Source: Parasponia andersonii (Eukaryota; Streptophyta; Magnoliopsida; Rosales; Cannabaceae). Taken from it: 64,000 nucleotides of DNA. The stretch covers positions 1,578,256 to 1,642,255 of the forward strand of contig JXTB01000027.1 in NCBI GenBank assembly GCA_002914805.1, in the 5' to 3' direction. Below the pieces are notes generated by a model. That model worked only from the letters and a program-made list of their open reading frames with translations. It did not search any database and was not told the origin of the DNA. Of this stretch, positions 1 through 10,269 are shown one piece after another; the first letter of the stretch is position 1; the number at the start of each line of letters is the position of its first letter. Position numbers and translations under genes: made by a program.

Positions 1-254
1 TTAAATAATGATTAAATAACTAAAAATAATAATAAAAAATACTATGGTTTACGTAATACAAATTTCTAATAAAACAAATACCATCCATATATATTTCTAT
101 TAAAAATTTTCAAAATTCATTACAAATTAATTAATTGCAAGTGAAAATCCATCACTTCAATGGAGTACTAATTAACATATATAATTACAATTACACACAA
201 CAATAAATTAATAAATTTCACCCAAAAACAAAGAAAAAATTTCACTTGGAAACA

Positions 255-632
255 TTAAGTGACCTTCTTCCTCCTGTGGCTGAGACCAGAATTATTAGAA
301 GCAGCATGATCAACCCCCAAATTATAGGATTGGTAATTAGAATAAGATCGGCCGTCGACTCCATTAATCCGGTCACAGGCCTCCATTGAAGCCGGCGACG
401 GTAAGCCCCTGTTGTAGCTGAGCGACCGATGCTCCAAGAAATCGAGCGGCGGAGGGGGCTGGAATTCGGATCGGGTGCGGCGGTGAGAGGAGCCATCGGG
501 GAGATTATTATGGGTGGATCCGCTCAGGAGGCGGTGGTAGCTCCGGTTGGAGGTGTCGGAGAGGCTTCTGTAGCTGTTCTTGGGTCTGTCTTTCTTGAGG
601 GCGTGGAGAAGGTAAGGGATCAAGCCTTCCAT
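255..632 (-). CDS. Small uncharacterised plant protein (MEGLIPYLLHALKK type), 125 aa
   Basis: A single-exon reading frame of 125 codons. I chose the ATG at 632 because MEGLIPYLLHALKK is the typical opening of a plant-specific family of short proteins of unknown function. A longer upstream in-frame ATG at 728 would add 32 residues of unlikely hydrophobic sequence. The chain is basic and rich in Ser, Arg and Asn, with a central SSHRRTRSEFQPPPP block and a C-terminal SHRRKK tail. It has no signal peptide, membrane segment or catalytic motif, and looks largely disordered apart from the N-terminal helix-like segment. A TATA box lies about 120 bp upstream of the ATG. The local GC content is much higher than in the flanks, as expected for real coding sequence. 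Function is unknown. The family match is from memory; the frame and its start context are seen directly. Confidence 0.8.
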   Translation of the reverse strand: MEGLIPYLLHALKKDRPKNSYRSLSDTSNRSYHRLLSGSTHNNLPDGSSHRRTRSEFQPPPPLDFLEHRSLSYNRGLPSPASMEACDRINGVDGRSYSNYQSYNLGVDHAASNNSGLSHRRKKVT

Positions 633-750
633 GGTGCTTCTTCTTCTGATGATGATCAAAATCAAAATCAAAGTCTCAATTATTAGAGTAGTTACAAGAT
701 TTTTGTTTGTGTAATTAATGCACGACAAAAATGAGGTAATGAAAGGCTTC

Positions 751-758
751 TATTTATA
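751..758 (-). promoter_or_regulatory. TATA box of the 255-632 gene
   Basis: On the minus strand the sequence reads AATATAAATAGAAG, a good plant TATA box. It lies 119 bp upstream of the ATG at 632, which implies a transcription start near 720-730 and a 5' leader of about 90-100 nt. Confidence 0.6.
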
Positions 759-1074
759 TTACTGGTAGTGGAGCGATTTTCGTTAGTGGGGATAGGTGGG
801 TCGTCCTGTGTGCTTAATGACGATTTTGTCCTCCTAAATGAGAAAACGGTTACGGCTCTCAAAAAATCCGCTTTACCCACCTAAAAACCGGCTGCCAAGT
901 GCCAAGCCAATTTTCACTTTTTTTTTTTTTAATATTTAAAATCATATTATATTTTAAAATGTTTATGTGTAGTGTGTATGTTACTGTTGAAATTTTATGG
1001 AGATGTACTTTAAGTTTCACATTTTGCATATATTAATTCACTGGGTTATATTTGTGTGGAGAATCAATTTTTTC

Positions 1075-1355
1075 TCTTCCGAATTATGTAGAATGTCGCA
1101 GATATATGTCCTCAAATTGCTAAAATTCAATTTTGTCTTCGTCAGACAATTAAAATAGTCATTTTTGCCAGACAAGCATATAAAAAAACTTGTATTATAA
1201 TTTTAGAGTGTTTTTTTTTTTGGGAAAACTTAAATGAATATTTGAGACGAAATGCAATCAGTAAAAGTGATTCAGTGGTCCAGAAGACAAAATTAAAACT
1301 TTTAACAATTCAAGGACATATTGATTACTGAGATACTCTTTTGTGTAGTTTAGGA
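1075..1355. repeat. Imperfect inverted repeat, possible MITE or foldback element
   Basis: The left arm around 1105-1150 (ATATGTCCTCAAATTGCTAA onward to TTTTGTCTTC) matches the reverse complement of the right arm around 1265-1325 (ATATGTCCTTGAATTGTTAA onward to TTTTGTCTTC). The arms extend imperfectly outward to about 1075 and 1355. The loop is about 100 bp and holds a poly-T run. I could not define a target-site duplication, so assignment to a transposon superfamily is open. Confidence 0.5.
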
Positions 1356-2420
1356 AGGAAACGCAAAATTAAAAAAAAAAAAAAAAAGTTTGTTAAAATA
1401 AGACCGATAATATTTTTATAAAGGCCAACCTGTCCCATTCGCTGCCCAACCCGCCAAAACGCAGTGGATTTAGGTTGAGATTGAGTAATGGTGTGAGAGT
1501 AGGGGCAACTGAGTAATTTTGGTTTAGAGTGATTTTGGAATGAAGGAAATAAAGTTTGACCCTTATTTTAAGTAATAGCGTGTTTTTTGGGTTTCATCTG
1601 GGGACGTTGATTCTGACTGCTTTTCTTTTTATATAATCTAATCCAAACTAAAAAAGAAGAGGCGGCTTCACACGTATAAACCAGTCTCAGATTCTCAAGT
1701 CTCAACTAAAGCTGTAAGCAAAAACAGCTAATTGCCACCAGCAAAAGAGGATAAGACTTGGTTACAAGAATTTGAATTCTAGTGGCTAAATGATTCAGTG
1801 GGTTGACTTTGCTTATGTGCTACACATTATGACAAAAACATATAATATCATTTAGAATAACGGAGATGAGATAAAATCAAATTCAAAAAGCTTCAAGCCT
1901 CATTCATTTCTTTCAAAGCGAAGAATTCGGAGCTTGTGTTTTCTTAGTTTGACTTGACCTTTTTTTTTTTTTTTTTCAGTCTCTACAACTTACGCACGAG
2001 TCATTTTTCGTTTGCTAGGAATTCATTGCCAAAGCCGAATGTAACAAAATCAAAGTTAAAACACGTAACACTTACGTGAGCACGTGATATATAAAATTAC
2101 GATGGTATAATGATGAATATCCACGTTAACTTATTCGATAACTTAATTGGATAATCTATTCTAAAAAAATAACTTAATTGGTTAATGCTTTTTTACTTTT
2201 TTGAGTGGAATTGGATAATGATTTTAGATGTTGTTTTCTATTAAATTATATTATATTTTCACTTTTGAAAAGAATCAGAGTTAATTATAGCTGATTCACA
2301 AGACTTATTAGTACGTCCCAACTTAAACCGGTTAAAAGAAACTGGTTTTCATACTCTCTAGTAGTGTGACCATTTAATGGTTGATCAAAGTTGAGTATTA
2401 AATGAAAAATATTATATATG

Positions 2421-2444
2421 TATATATATATATATATATATATA
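2421..2444. repeat. (TA)12 microsatellite
   Basis: Twelve uninterrupted TA units, followed by a further AT-rich tract. Confidence 0.9.
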
Positions 2445-2963
2445 GATTGCACCAATTGAGTAGTTTTTTTTTTTTTATTATTACTTATGCATATATATCA
2501 ATATGACTAATGAAATTTATCATACATATTTTGTGATATTAAAAAATAAAAAAAAAATATCATTAATGATGCACGTCTAACGACTAAAAAATAAATACTT
2601 ATACATAGATAAAAAAAAAATACCTACCGGATTGACAACTATATATATATTTATACACTAAGCCTAAGGCATATACCCGTTAATTCATTTTTTTTTTTTG
2701 GTTATTTTAAAAACATTTTGTTAAGAATGAGTTGAAAAAAAGTTAAAAATGTTGGGTAAAAAGAAATATAATGGTATTACATACATTACCCAACTTACTA
2801 TCTTATATTAAGCTAGAAAAGAAAGATGCCAAATTTATAAAGGTATTTTTGATGTGCATTTGGGCCTAGCCCAAGAAGGATGAAAGCAGTCCAATGGAAG
2901 AAACAAAATAGACTTCTATTTAATTCATACATTAACACATATATCTCAATACTTCTAACCTTA

Positions 2964-3587
2964 GAGAACATATGCAATGGACATGCTAAATGTCATGTTA
3001 ATGGTAAATTTTAGAATTTAAGTGAAAAATAGCTCTCCAATGGTATGTTATATTTGACATAATTTTAACATATGTTATTTGCTGTACCAAATATAGCACA
3101 AAATATATCATATGCTAAATTCTAGCATATTTTGTTATTATAATATTATCACTATTTTATATATAAAATATTCATATTTTTTGTTTACAATATTATCAAA
3201 ATTCAATATATGTATTTATTTTTTTCATTAAATTTTATTTACAAGTTTATTCTTATTAAATTATAATCAATTATAATTAATAGTAGAATTTTTTTTATTT
3301 ATAATTTTTTTACATTAACTAATTTGTTCATTTATATAGAATATGAGTACTTCTAAATTGGTAGATACACTAATTTTTATGATTAATAATTAAATGATAA
3401 AATCATAAGAATATATAGTAGAAAAAAATATATTTTATACATGAAGTTAATGTTTAAAATACAAAATAGCATTTTTTTAGCATATATGTATTAGAGCAAA
3501 CTTCAAAAAATGCATGCTAAATTTAACATGTCATGCTAAATTTAGTATTGACATCCTATTTTTTAGCATAATACATTGGTCATGGTC
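2964..3587. mobile_element. PIF/Harbinger (Tourist-like) MITE, 624 bp
   Basis: The left end reads GAGAACATATGCAATGGACA. The reverse complement of the right end reads GACCATGACCAATGTATTAT, so the termini are imperfect inverted repeats sharing the CAATG and ATGCTAAA blocks. A TTA trinucleotide stands on each side (2961-2963 and 3588-3590), the usual target duplication of PIF/Harbinger elements. The interior is AT-rich with repeated ATGCTAAAT/ATTTAGCAT motifs and no coding potential. It abuts a second such element that uses the same TTA. Confidence 0.6.
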
Positions 3588-3590
3588 TTA

Positions 3591-4581
3591 GAGCATCTCC
3601 AATGCAAATGCTAATGCCAATGCCAATGCCAAATTTGGCATTTACTTTTTCGATTTTGCTTTAATGGGTGTATGCTAAAAAATGTCATATATATATATAT
3701 ATTAATGTATATAAATCATAATTACAAATATTTACTAGCATCTAACCACCAATATATTTATACAGAGTAAAAAATTTAGATCACATCTTGATATTTAAGA
3801 TCTTCTAATTTATAAGGAAAACAGAGAAAACATATAAATAAAATAATATTTAATCACCTCCAGCTTAACCAATTAATCACTGCTATAATACAAGTAAAAA
3901 CTTCATATCATATGATTTTCAAAAATTTGCTCAAATTAGTACAACTTTGAGAGTTACCGATTATAGGTTCTTGAGTAATACTCATCTATGCCTTACAAAC
4001 AAAAACATCTTGATTTGTTGTAAATGATTTTCTATGTTTTATTTGTGTTTCATCCATATTTTTTCTATAGATAGAAATATAGAGAAAAAAAAAGAGACAG
4101 ATGAGAGAAAAAGAGATGAATAGAGAATGAACCCTCCAATTTATTGGCAAAATAAGATAAAAAATATAAATAAAAAATTTTAACAACCTTATCCATTCAA
4201 CCACTACTATATTAAACAAAGTAAAAAAAAAATTATTATCATATTATTAATATACCACCTCCAATATATAGCCCAAATAGGGGAAAATATAAATGAAAAA
4301 AATAATTTGGAGTCTTACTAAAATAATCACATTCTTTGTATGACTAGTGGCATTTATGTAATTATAATAATGATATTTATATAATTATAAAGTGATATAT
4401 GTATAAATTTAGATAGCACTTTTGTAATATTAGGATGTGCCAAAATTTGGCATATGCCAAAGTTGGAGCCATAGCATATGCCAAAAAATGCCAAATTTGG
4501 CACAATATTGGAGTAAGGATTTTGAATAAATATCAAAATTTAGCATTAGTACACCAAATAGTACTCCCATTAAAGATGCCC
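3591..4581. mobile_element. PIF/Harbinger (Tourist-like) non-autonomous element, 991 bp
   Basis: Left terminus GAGCATCTCCAATGCAAATG. The reverse complement of the right terminus is GGGCATCTTTAATGGGAGTA, a typical Tourist/Harbinger end. TTA flanks both sides (3588-3590 and 4582-4584). Subterminal motifs GCCAAATTTGGCAT are repeated near both ends (about 3625-3640 and 4440-4505). There is no transposase, so it would depend on an autonomous partner. The short reading frames inside look like chance ORFs. Confidence 0.72.
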
Positions 4582-4584
4582 TTA

Positions 4585-5177
4585 TGTTGAGAAGAAAATA
4601 AATATTAAAAAAAAGCGAAAGCAACGGGATCAAAAAGCTCTTTTCCTTTAGTGTATTCCTTTTTCTATAATTGTTATAAATTATAAATATAGATTATAGA
4701 TTTATGTATATGCAATATGCAAAGTATTTACATACTATACTTGTAAACATTGTAAAGGTTTGTGTTGTTTTGATGATCATCAACTTTCAATATCTTTTAA
4801 GAATTATAAAGTTTACCTTTTTGGATTTTTGTTTACCACAATTGTTAGTTATTAAATTCATCGATTTTAAGAAAATCTATAAACGTTCGTTAATTGAATT
4901 AGCGTACAAAAAAGGTGTTAGCATTTGCATATATTCATGAGAAGCAGGAAAATCATAGTTTTTATACATAGAGAAGAGGAAACAAATAGCATGGATAAAC
5001 ATCAGATAGATATATATTGTAAGTGTTGTATGAAAGAGGCATTGTTTTAATTTTATAATCTAAATAGCTTCCAAGTTTCCAACTACAACTTGCTACAACT
5101 TACTCATTGACATCCATCTCAAAAGAAACTTACTTGTGCTCAAAAAAAAAAAGAAGGAAACTTACTTATTGGAATCG

Positions 5178-5209
<32 letters not shown>

Positions 5210-5371
5210 TGTTTCATTCCATAAGTCAAAATTAGGCCATAATAACCTAAGGTGCCGAAAATTCCATGGAGTCTGAAATAAACCCAAAAAAATTAAAAAT
5301 AAAAATAAAAATAATGATATGGGGCCAAGTTTTCTCATTGGAATAAAATATACAAGAATAATTTTAATTAA
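4585..5371. other. Intergenic, downstream of the EPFL gene
   Basis: AT-rich sequence without a supported gene. It contains an (ATT)9 microsatellite at 5181-5208. The 3' untranslated region of the EPFL gene probably occupies the last few hundred bases, but I see no clear polyadenylation signal that decides its end. Confidence 0.5.
5181..5208. repeat. (ATT)9 microsatellite
   Basis: About nine uninterrupted ATT units. Confidence 0.9.
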
Positions 5372-5871
5372 TTAAGGCGAAAATATATTGTAGCCACACA
5401 TGCATTTCCACACCTGTGGATAGTAATACTCCTTCTCTTCCAAAGCCATTGTTCGTATTGATACTTCAACCGGCAAGCATGGTTCACATTCATTACATTT
5501 CGAGTTACATAATTTAACCAAAGACGACCCTATTCTGCCCTTCTCATGACTCACTCGTTTTGGCATCTCATTGGCCTATAATAAAATTAAACAGAAACAT
5601 CCTTTTAGAGAATAAATAAAAGAAAGACTAATACATATACATATATGTGTTTGTGTGTGTACTCAACTTCTTGCATTTGTAATAGAATTTAAAAGAGTCC
5701 AAGAGTGAGAGCTGATATGAGAATCTGGTAAGGAGTGAAACTCACTGGAGAAGGCGATGGAGAATTCTGTAGGCAGCGCGTGTGAACTGGGCACGTGTGA
5801 ATGAGCATGGTGATGATCATCAAGAGGGCCAAGATTAGTTTCCTTGGCCGCCTTGTTGCTTCTTGCTGCAT
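5372..5871 (-). CDS. EPFL: EPIDERMAL PATTERNING FACTOR-like (EPFL) secreted cysteine-rich peptide, 109 aa, two exons
   Basis: Exon 1 is 5746-5871 and exon 2 is 5372-5575. The 170-bp intron begins GTGAGT and ends TTATTATAG, in phase 0. Residues 12-24 form a hydrophobic signal-peptide core after a basic N terminus (RRPRK). Next come a Ser/Pro-rich propeptide (residues 36-42) and the mature domain, which opens GRIGSSLVKLCNSKCNECEPC and closes YYYPQVWKCMCGYNIFSP. The six cysteines are at residues 65, 69, 72, 75, 100 and 102, the C-x3-C-x2-C-x2-C ... C-x-C layout of the EPF/EPFL family. The x-W-K/R-C-x-C-G ending is also characteristic. In that family the mature peptide acts outside the cell on ERECTA-type receptor kinases in stomatal and growth patterning. 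The usual Pro-Pro after GS is replaced by Leu-Val here. The loop between C4 and C5 is short, which fits the EPFL rather than the EPF1/2 group; I cannot give the exact member. Confidence 0.85.
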
Positions 5872-6697
5872 CTTCTTTCTAAGAATGTTGGTTACTCAAT
5901 TCCGAGGCAATGTTAAACTCATTCATCATCTATAGGGAAATTTTCAGAAATAAGAATAGTTCAAACAAAGCAAATGTAGTTTATAGTTACCATACATACT
6001 AGATCATAAATCATGAAAGAAAACAGAACTCTAAAATGACTTTAATAGAAACAAACTTTACCCGAAACAGAGCTAATAGGCAGATTAGAATGATAAGTGT
6101 GTTGAGAGGTCTACACAGTTGATTCTCCTGTTGATTTTGTCCAACAAAGCCTAGAGACATCCAATTTATATCAGTATTATTTGTTTTTGTGTTTGCCTCA
6201 AGAGCTTTTTAGTGAGCTCCACTGAACTGGTCCTGGACACTTAAATTGGCAGGTATGTCTAGTTGAAGGGTGGTTGAAATTCTAGCGTAACGTCTTGAAA
6301 TGGTCAAGATGCTCTTCACGTGTAAGTGTTAGTACTGTCATCTCCTGAGGCTGCAGCTAATATACCAAAACATGCTGACATGTGTAAGAATCTCTGGTCA
6401 AGGGACTGAGTTGGCTAAGTTGTTAATATGTTTATTTCTAATTACTTTCATTTATTCCATTAAAGTTAGCTGGTAGATTCATTAATTTACATCACAGATC
6501 ACCACTCAGAATAGCTAGTAGCTGCCACAACATAACACATTAGAAGACCAAGTAGTAGTTCATTAAACGATTCATCGCAAATACCAGCTGCAGTTACATA
6601 ATTTAAAAACCCCCTCTCTCTCTTCCATCAAATGCATAACATAAAAGCATCTATTTGTTACTTTATCTCACTATCTATCTACAGAATATTAATGAGT
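5872..6697. other. Intergenic between EPFL and the xylosidase gene
   Basis: Contains the likely promoter and leader of the minus-strand EPFL gene and the 3' untranslated region of the minus-strand xylosidase gene. A short pyrimidine CTCTCTCTCTC run lies near 6615. No further coding sequence is supported. Confidence 0.5.
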
Positions 6698-9600
6698 TTA
6701 TGAAGATAAAAAGGCCCTTTCAACTGCTATCTCAGAAGCCAGTCTCACATTAAGACGGTGCTTAACTTGGCGCTCACTTGGGGAACCAACAATAAGAGTG
6801 TGCTGTCCAATTATCAAGTTTCGCTTCCCTTCACTATCCACAAGGTTTAGTACCTTGCACACATCAACTTTCACAGTGATAGACTGTGTCTGTCCTTCCT
6901 TGACTTCTACTCTTTCGAAGGCCACCAGTTTCACATTTGGTGCTCCACTCAAGTCCTTTGAGCTCGCTGGTTTCCAAAACAATAGCACCACGTGGGATCC
7001 GTCCCTGGGTCCGCTGTTCCTCACACCAATAACAATGTCGAATGTTGAGTTCTGGCAGTTAACGGTCGAGACATCGATTGCTTGCCCATTAAGGACACCA
7101 TCATTTGGTTGTGAAGTTGAGTTGGAAGCCACAAGAAGAATGTTATTTGGATTGGAAGTGGAATTTGGTTTGATTAGTACCGTGGAAGGTGCGGATATGA
7201 TGAATTTTGAGAATGTTGAATAGCTTAGGCCATGGCCAAACTCATAAATGGATTTTCCATTGTAGAATCTGTAGGTTCTACCAGGGAAGTTATTACTAGC
7301 GTTGGCTCTCATGTTCATGTCTGTCATTGGCACTTGATCTGCGTACTCTTTTGGATACCATGTAAAAGGACTCCTTCCACCTAAGAATGTAGACACAGTA
7401 ATCTTAGCTTCGGCAACTTGAAGGATTAGTTTCATATTAATTGCTTTTAAGTACATGATTGATTTTAAGTCTAGTAGAATCAGCTCATAAAAGCTATGCA
7501 CATTTACCAAACAACTAGATAAATTTCATAACAATTTATAATCCTCAAGCACTAAGAAGTCAACCTCTATGATCCATTAAATGATTAAAAGCAATTAAGA
7601 GGAAGAAAACCTGGGTTGTAGTCTCCAAATATGAGTTGAGCTATGGCATCTCCTCCATCTTGACCTGGATATCCCACCCATATAATCCCCCCAACGCTAC
7701 TCAAATTTTTAGCAAATGAAACATCAATTGGACCAGCTGACATAACAACCAGAATTACTGTTCCATTCGTCGAATTCGCCACTTGCTTCACAAGCTTCTC
7801 CTGAAACCCCGGCAATGTTAGGTTCTCTCTATCTAGCCCCTCTGCTTCAATGGACTGATCAAGCCCTACCACCACAACCGAAGCATCAGCCGCAGCTGTA
7901 GCCTTGGCTGCCGCCTCAATGAGGCTCTCGTCGCCACATTTGACACTGCCACATCCGGGCTCATACTTCACATCTTGGACATACTTCTTTAGCCCTTCTA
8001 AAGGGCTAGTGTAGCCACAAGGTATACCAGCATAGTTGCTTATCATAACATTAGTGGCATTCGCATTAGGTCCTATAACAGCTAAGCTCTTTGTACTATT
8101 TGAGGACAAAGGGAGAATCCCATTGTTGTCTAGCAACACTATTCCCTGCTTTGCGGCATCAAGAGCCAAAGCCTTATGTTCATTAGAACATACATCAGAA
8201 GGCCCAAGATTTCCAAATGGGAGTGATTTTGGATTCCCATCGAAAAACCCAAGTCTCAGAAGGACTATGTAGTTGTATACCAAAGCCTGGTCTACTACAG
8301 ATTCCTCTAAGCCTGGTCTACTACAGATTCCTCTACTTTACTCAAATTAACAGCGTTGGCGGTGTATTTTCCCAAATAATCCCCACAGTTCATGTTTAAA
8401 CCTGCATGATTATCACGCTAAATTATCTAGTAACTAAGTTTCTCACTAACTGGTTAGGACTATATATTGAGATCGTAATTAATTTCAGTACCTGCTTTCA
8501 AGGCAAGAGCAACAGCATCCTCAGGTGTTGAAGTGTAATGAATGGCATTGTAGTATACTTCCACTGAGTCACAATCTGAAACAATATATCTGCTCAAAAG
8601 AACCAAGACATTTTGCCACAAATAAAGATCATTGCTTAAAATGATAATTCATTTTTAGAGTATAATTTATTGAAGCTTGAGAAAATGCAATAATGCTTTC
8701 TAAATCATGAAATTTATTATAAGGTATTGCTTAAAGTTTAAGAAAGAAACTAATTAAAATTACATACCCGTCTAGGCCCCATTGGCCTCTAACCACTCCT
8801 TTGAGTAGATCCGAATCAGCACAGGTGGGGATCCCATTAACCCTGTTATATGAACACATTACACTACTCACATGGCCTTCCTCCACACAGCTTTTGAATG
8901 GTGGCTGGTATGTATCCTCCAAGTCTTGCTTCGTCACCTGGAATATTAAACTCCAATTATATTATCTGTCTATTGTCTTAAAAAAAAGAACGAAAAATAG
9001 TAATTATTATTGTCATTATCCTTCTTGGTTGCAGGTTTATATAGAAGAAATTTCAAACCACAACTACTTTTGATAAAAAGACTGCCAAGTCACTAGATAC
9101 TTAGTAGAATTTGGAGTCTACTTTAATGGTAGAAGAATGCCATGATTATGTGGGCCACATTGTTAATTTCTGTGTTATTAAGCAATTCTGTTGTTCCTTC
9201 ACACACTTCTAGGAGTCTATTGTACTAAGCACTAGTTGGTGAACAATGGTGCAAAGCACTCACATTTTCAGTGAAAAAATTTATTTATCAGAGCGCCTCG
9301 AAGTATTTTTCTACTGATATATGTGTAATACACGCACTTATGTATACAGATATATAGTTTTCATCTAATTAGAAATTGTCACGTAAAATTCTGTATACAT
9401 GTGTCAGAATCTGTAAGTCCCAAAATTGATATATGAACATGTAATTAATCAAAACTTGACAACGAAGTAACTAAATTACACTTACCTTGGCATCGAAGTG
9501 AAACCGATCAACACCTTTCCAATTATCAACATCATACGCAGTATAATGCTTGCAACAACTAGACACTTTAAGCCTATCACCTTGATCATCATCACTCACT

Positions 9601-10187
9601 TCTTGCAGACCTTTGACATAATTAACTGCATACTTGGACACAACAAGAGGGTCCTCCCCGGGCGTCTCTTGGCCCCGGCCCCACCGAGGATCACGGAACA
9701 CGTTCACGTTCGGACTCCAATACGTCAACCCGGCTAGGCCGGCATTGTACATGGCTCGAGCCTCGGTCGACACTGCCTGCCCCATCTTGTACCACAGCGA
9801 CTCATTAAAAGCAGCCGCGGACAGAATCACCGCAGGGAAACTCGTGGCCCCGGGAATGGTGCCGTTGAACCTCGTCCCCGGACCGACGTTGGAGACACCA
9901 TGAAGAGCCTCGGACCACCACTCGTAGGTTGGCACGCCTAGCCGGGATATGCCGGCGCTTCCGGACACAAGTTGTTTGACTTTCTCTTGGAGAGTGAGGC
10001 GTGCAACGAGGTCGTTTGCTCTGGCCTCGTAGGATAAGGAAATGTTGCAAAATGGGAGCTGGCTTGTTTGGGAGAAACTCTGGTCGCATGCATGCTTTTG
10101 AGTGGTACCAGGGACTATTTGGTGAGATAGTTGTAAAAGGCAGTAAAGAGGGAGTAAGAGAACAATTTGGTGGTATGAGTGCTTCAT
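6698..10187 (-). CDS. BXL: GH3 beta-D-xylosidase / alpha-L-arabinofuranosidase, five exons, frame broken in exon 4
   Basis: Exons are 9486-10187, 8768-8937, 8492-8589, 7611-8401 and 6698-7380. All introns are GT/AG and the phases agree. Without a 26-bp duplication the product would be 805 aa. Exon 1 encodes a signal peptide (residues 1-26, [11 protein letters not shown] core) and the GH3 N domain with [32 protein letters not shown] and [13 protein letters not shown]. Exon 3 carries IVSDCDSV; its first Asp (D296) is the family's catalytic nucleophile. Exon 4 starts the C-terminal GH3 domain ([44 protein letters not shown]). Exon 5 ends with a fibronectin-III-like domain ([20 protein letters not shown] and beyond). 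Plant members trim xylan and arabinan in the cell wall. As written, the frame meets TAG at 8307-8309 after residue 354, so this allele is either a recent null or an assembly error. Everything else looks intact and constrained. Confidence 0.9.
8283..8334. repeat. 26-bp perfect tandem duplication inside xylosidase exon 4
   Basis: Two identical 26-bp units at 8283-8308 and 8309-8334, each starting AAGCCTGGTCTACTACAGAT and ending TCCTCT on the plus strand. Because 26 is not a multiple of three, it shifts the frame and puts a TAG at the join. Removing one unit restores a continuous reading frame through the conserved [17 protein letters not shown] segment, with exon phases matching on both sides. 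Confidence 0.97.
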
Positions 10188-10256
10188 GATGGGGTTATTT
10201 TTTGCTTAAAGATTTTGAAGACTTGGTTAGTAAAATTTGACGGGGTTTGGTGCTTG

Positions 10257-10264
10257 TATTTATA
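10257..10264 (-). promoter_or_regulatory. TATA box of the xylosidase gene
   Basis: The minus strand reads ACTATAAATACAAG, about 70 bp upstream of the ATG at 10187. This implies a short leader of roughly 40-45 nt. Confidence 0.65.
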
Positions 10265-10269
10265 GTAAG

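Larger units (their letters stand above)
881..2960. other. Intergenic, AT-rich, no gene seen
   Basis: Upstream region of the first gene. It contains poly-A/T runs (for example near 920, 1210, 1374 and 1962), a short TA repeat and the inverted repeat at 1075-1355. No reading frame with recognisable protein similarity was found on either strand. Confidence 0.6.

Noticed and set aside
429-686. 85-codon plus-strand frame opposite the first gene
   Set aside because: It is the antisense shadow of the 255-632 gene, Gly/Val-rich without any known pattern; the minus-strand frame fits a plant protein family.
6798-7223. 141-codon plus-strand frame
   Set aside because: Antisense shadow of xylosidase exon 5.
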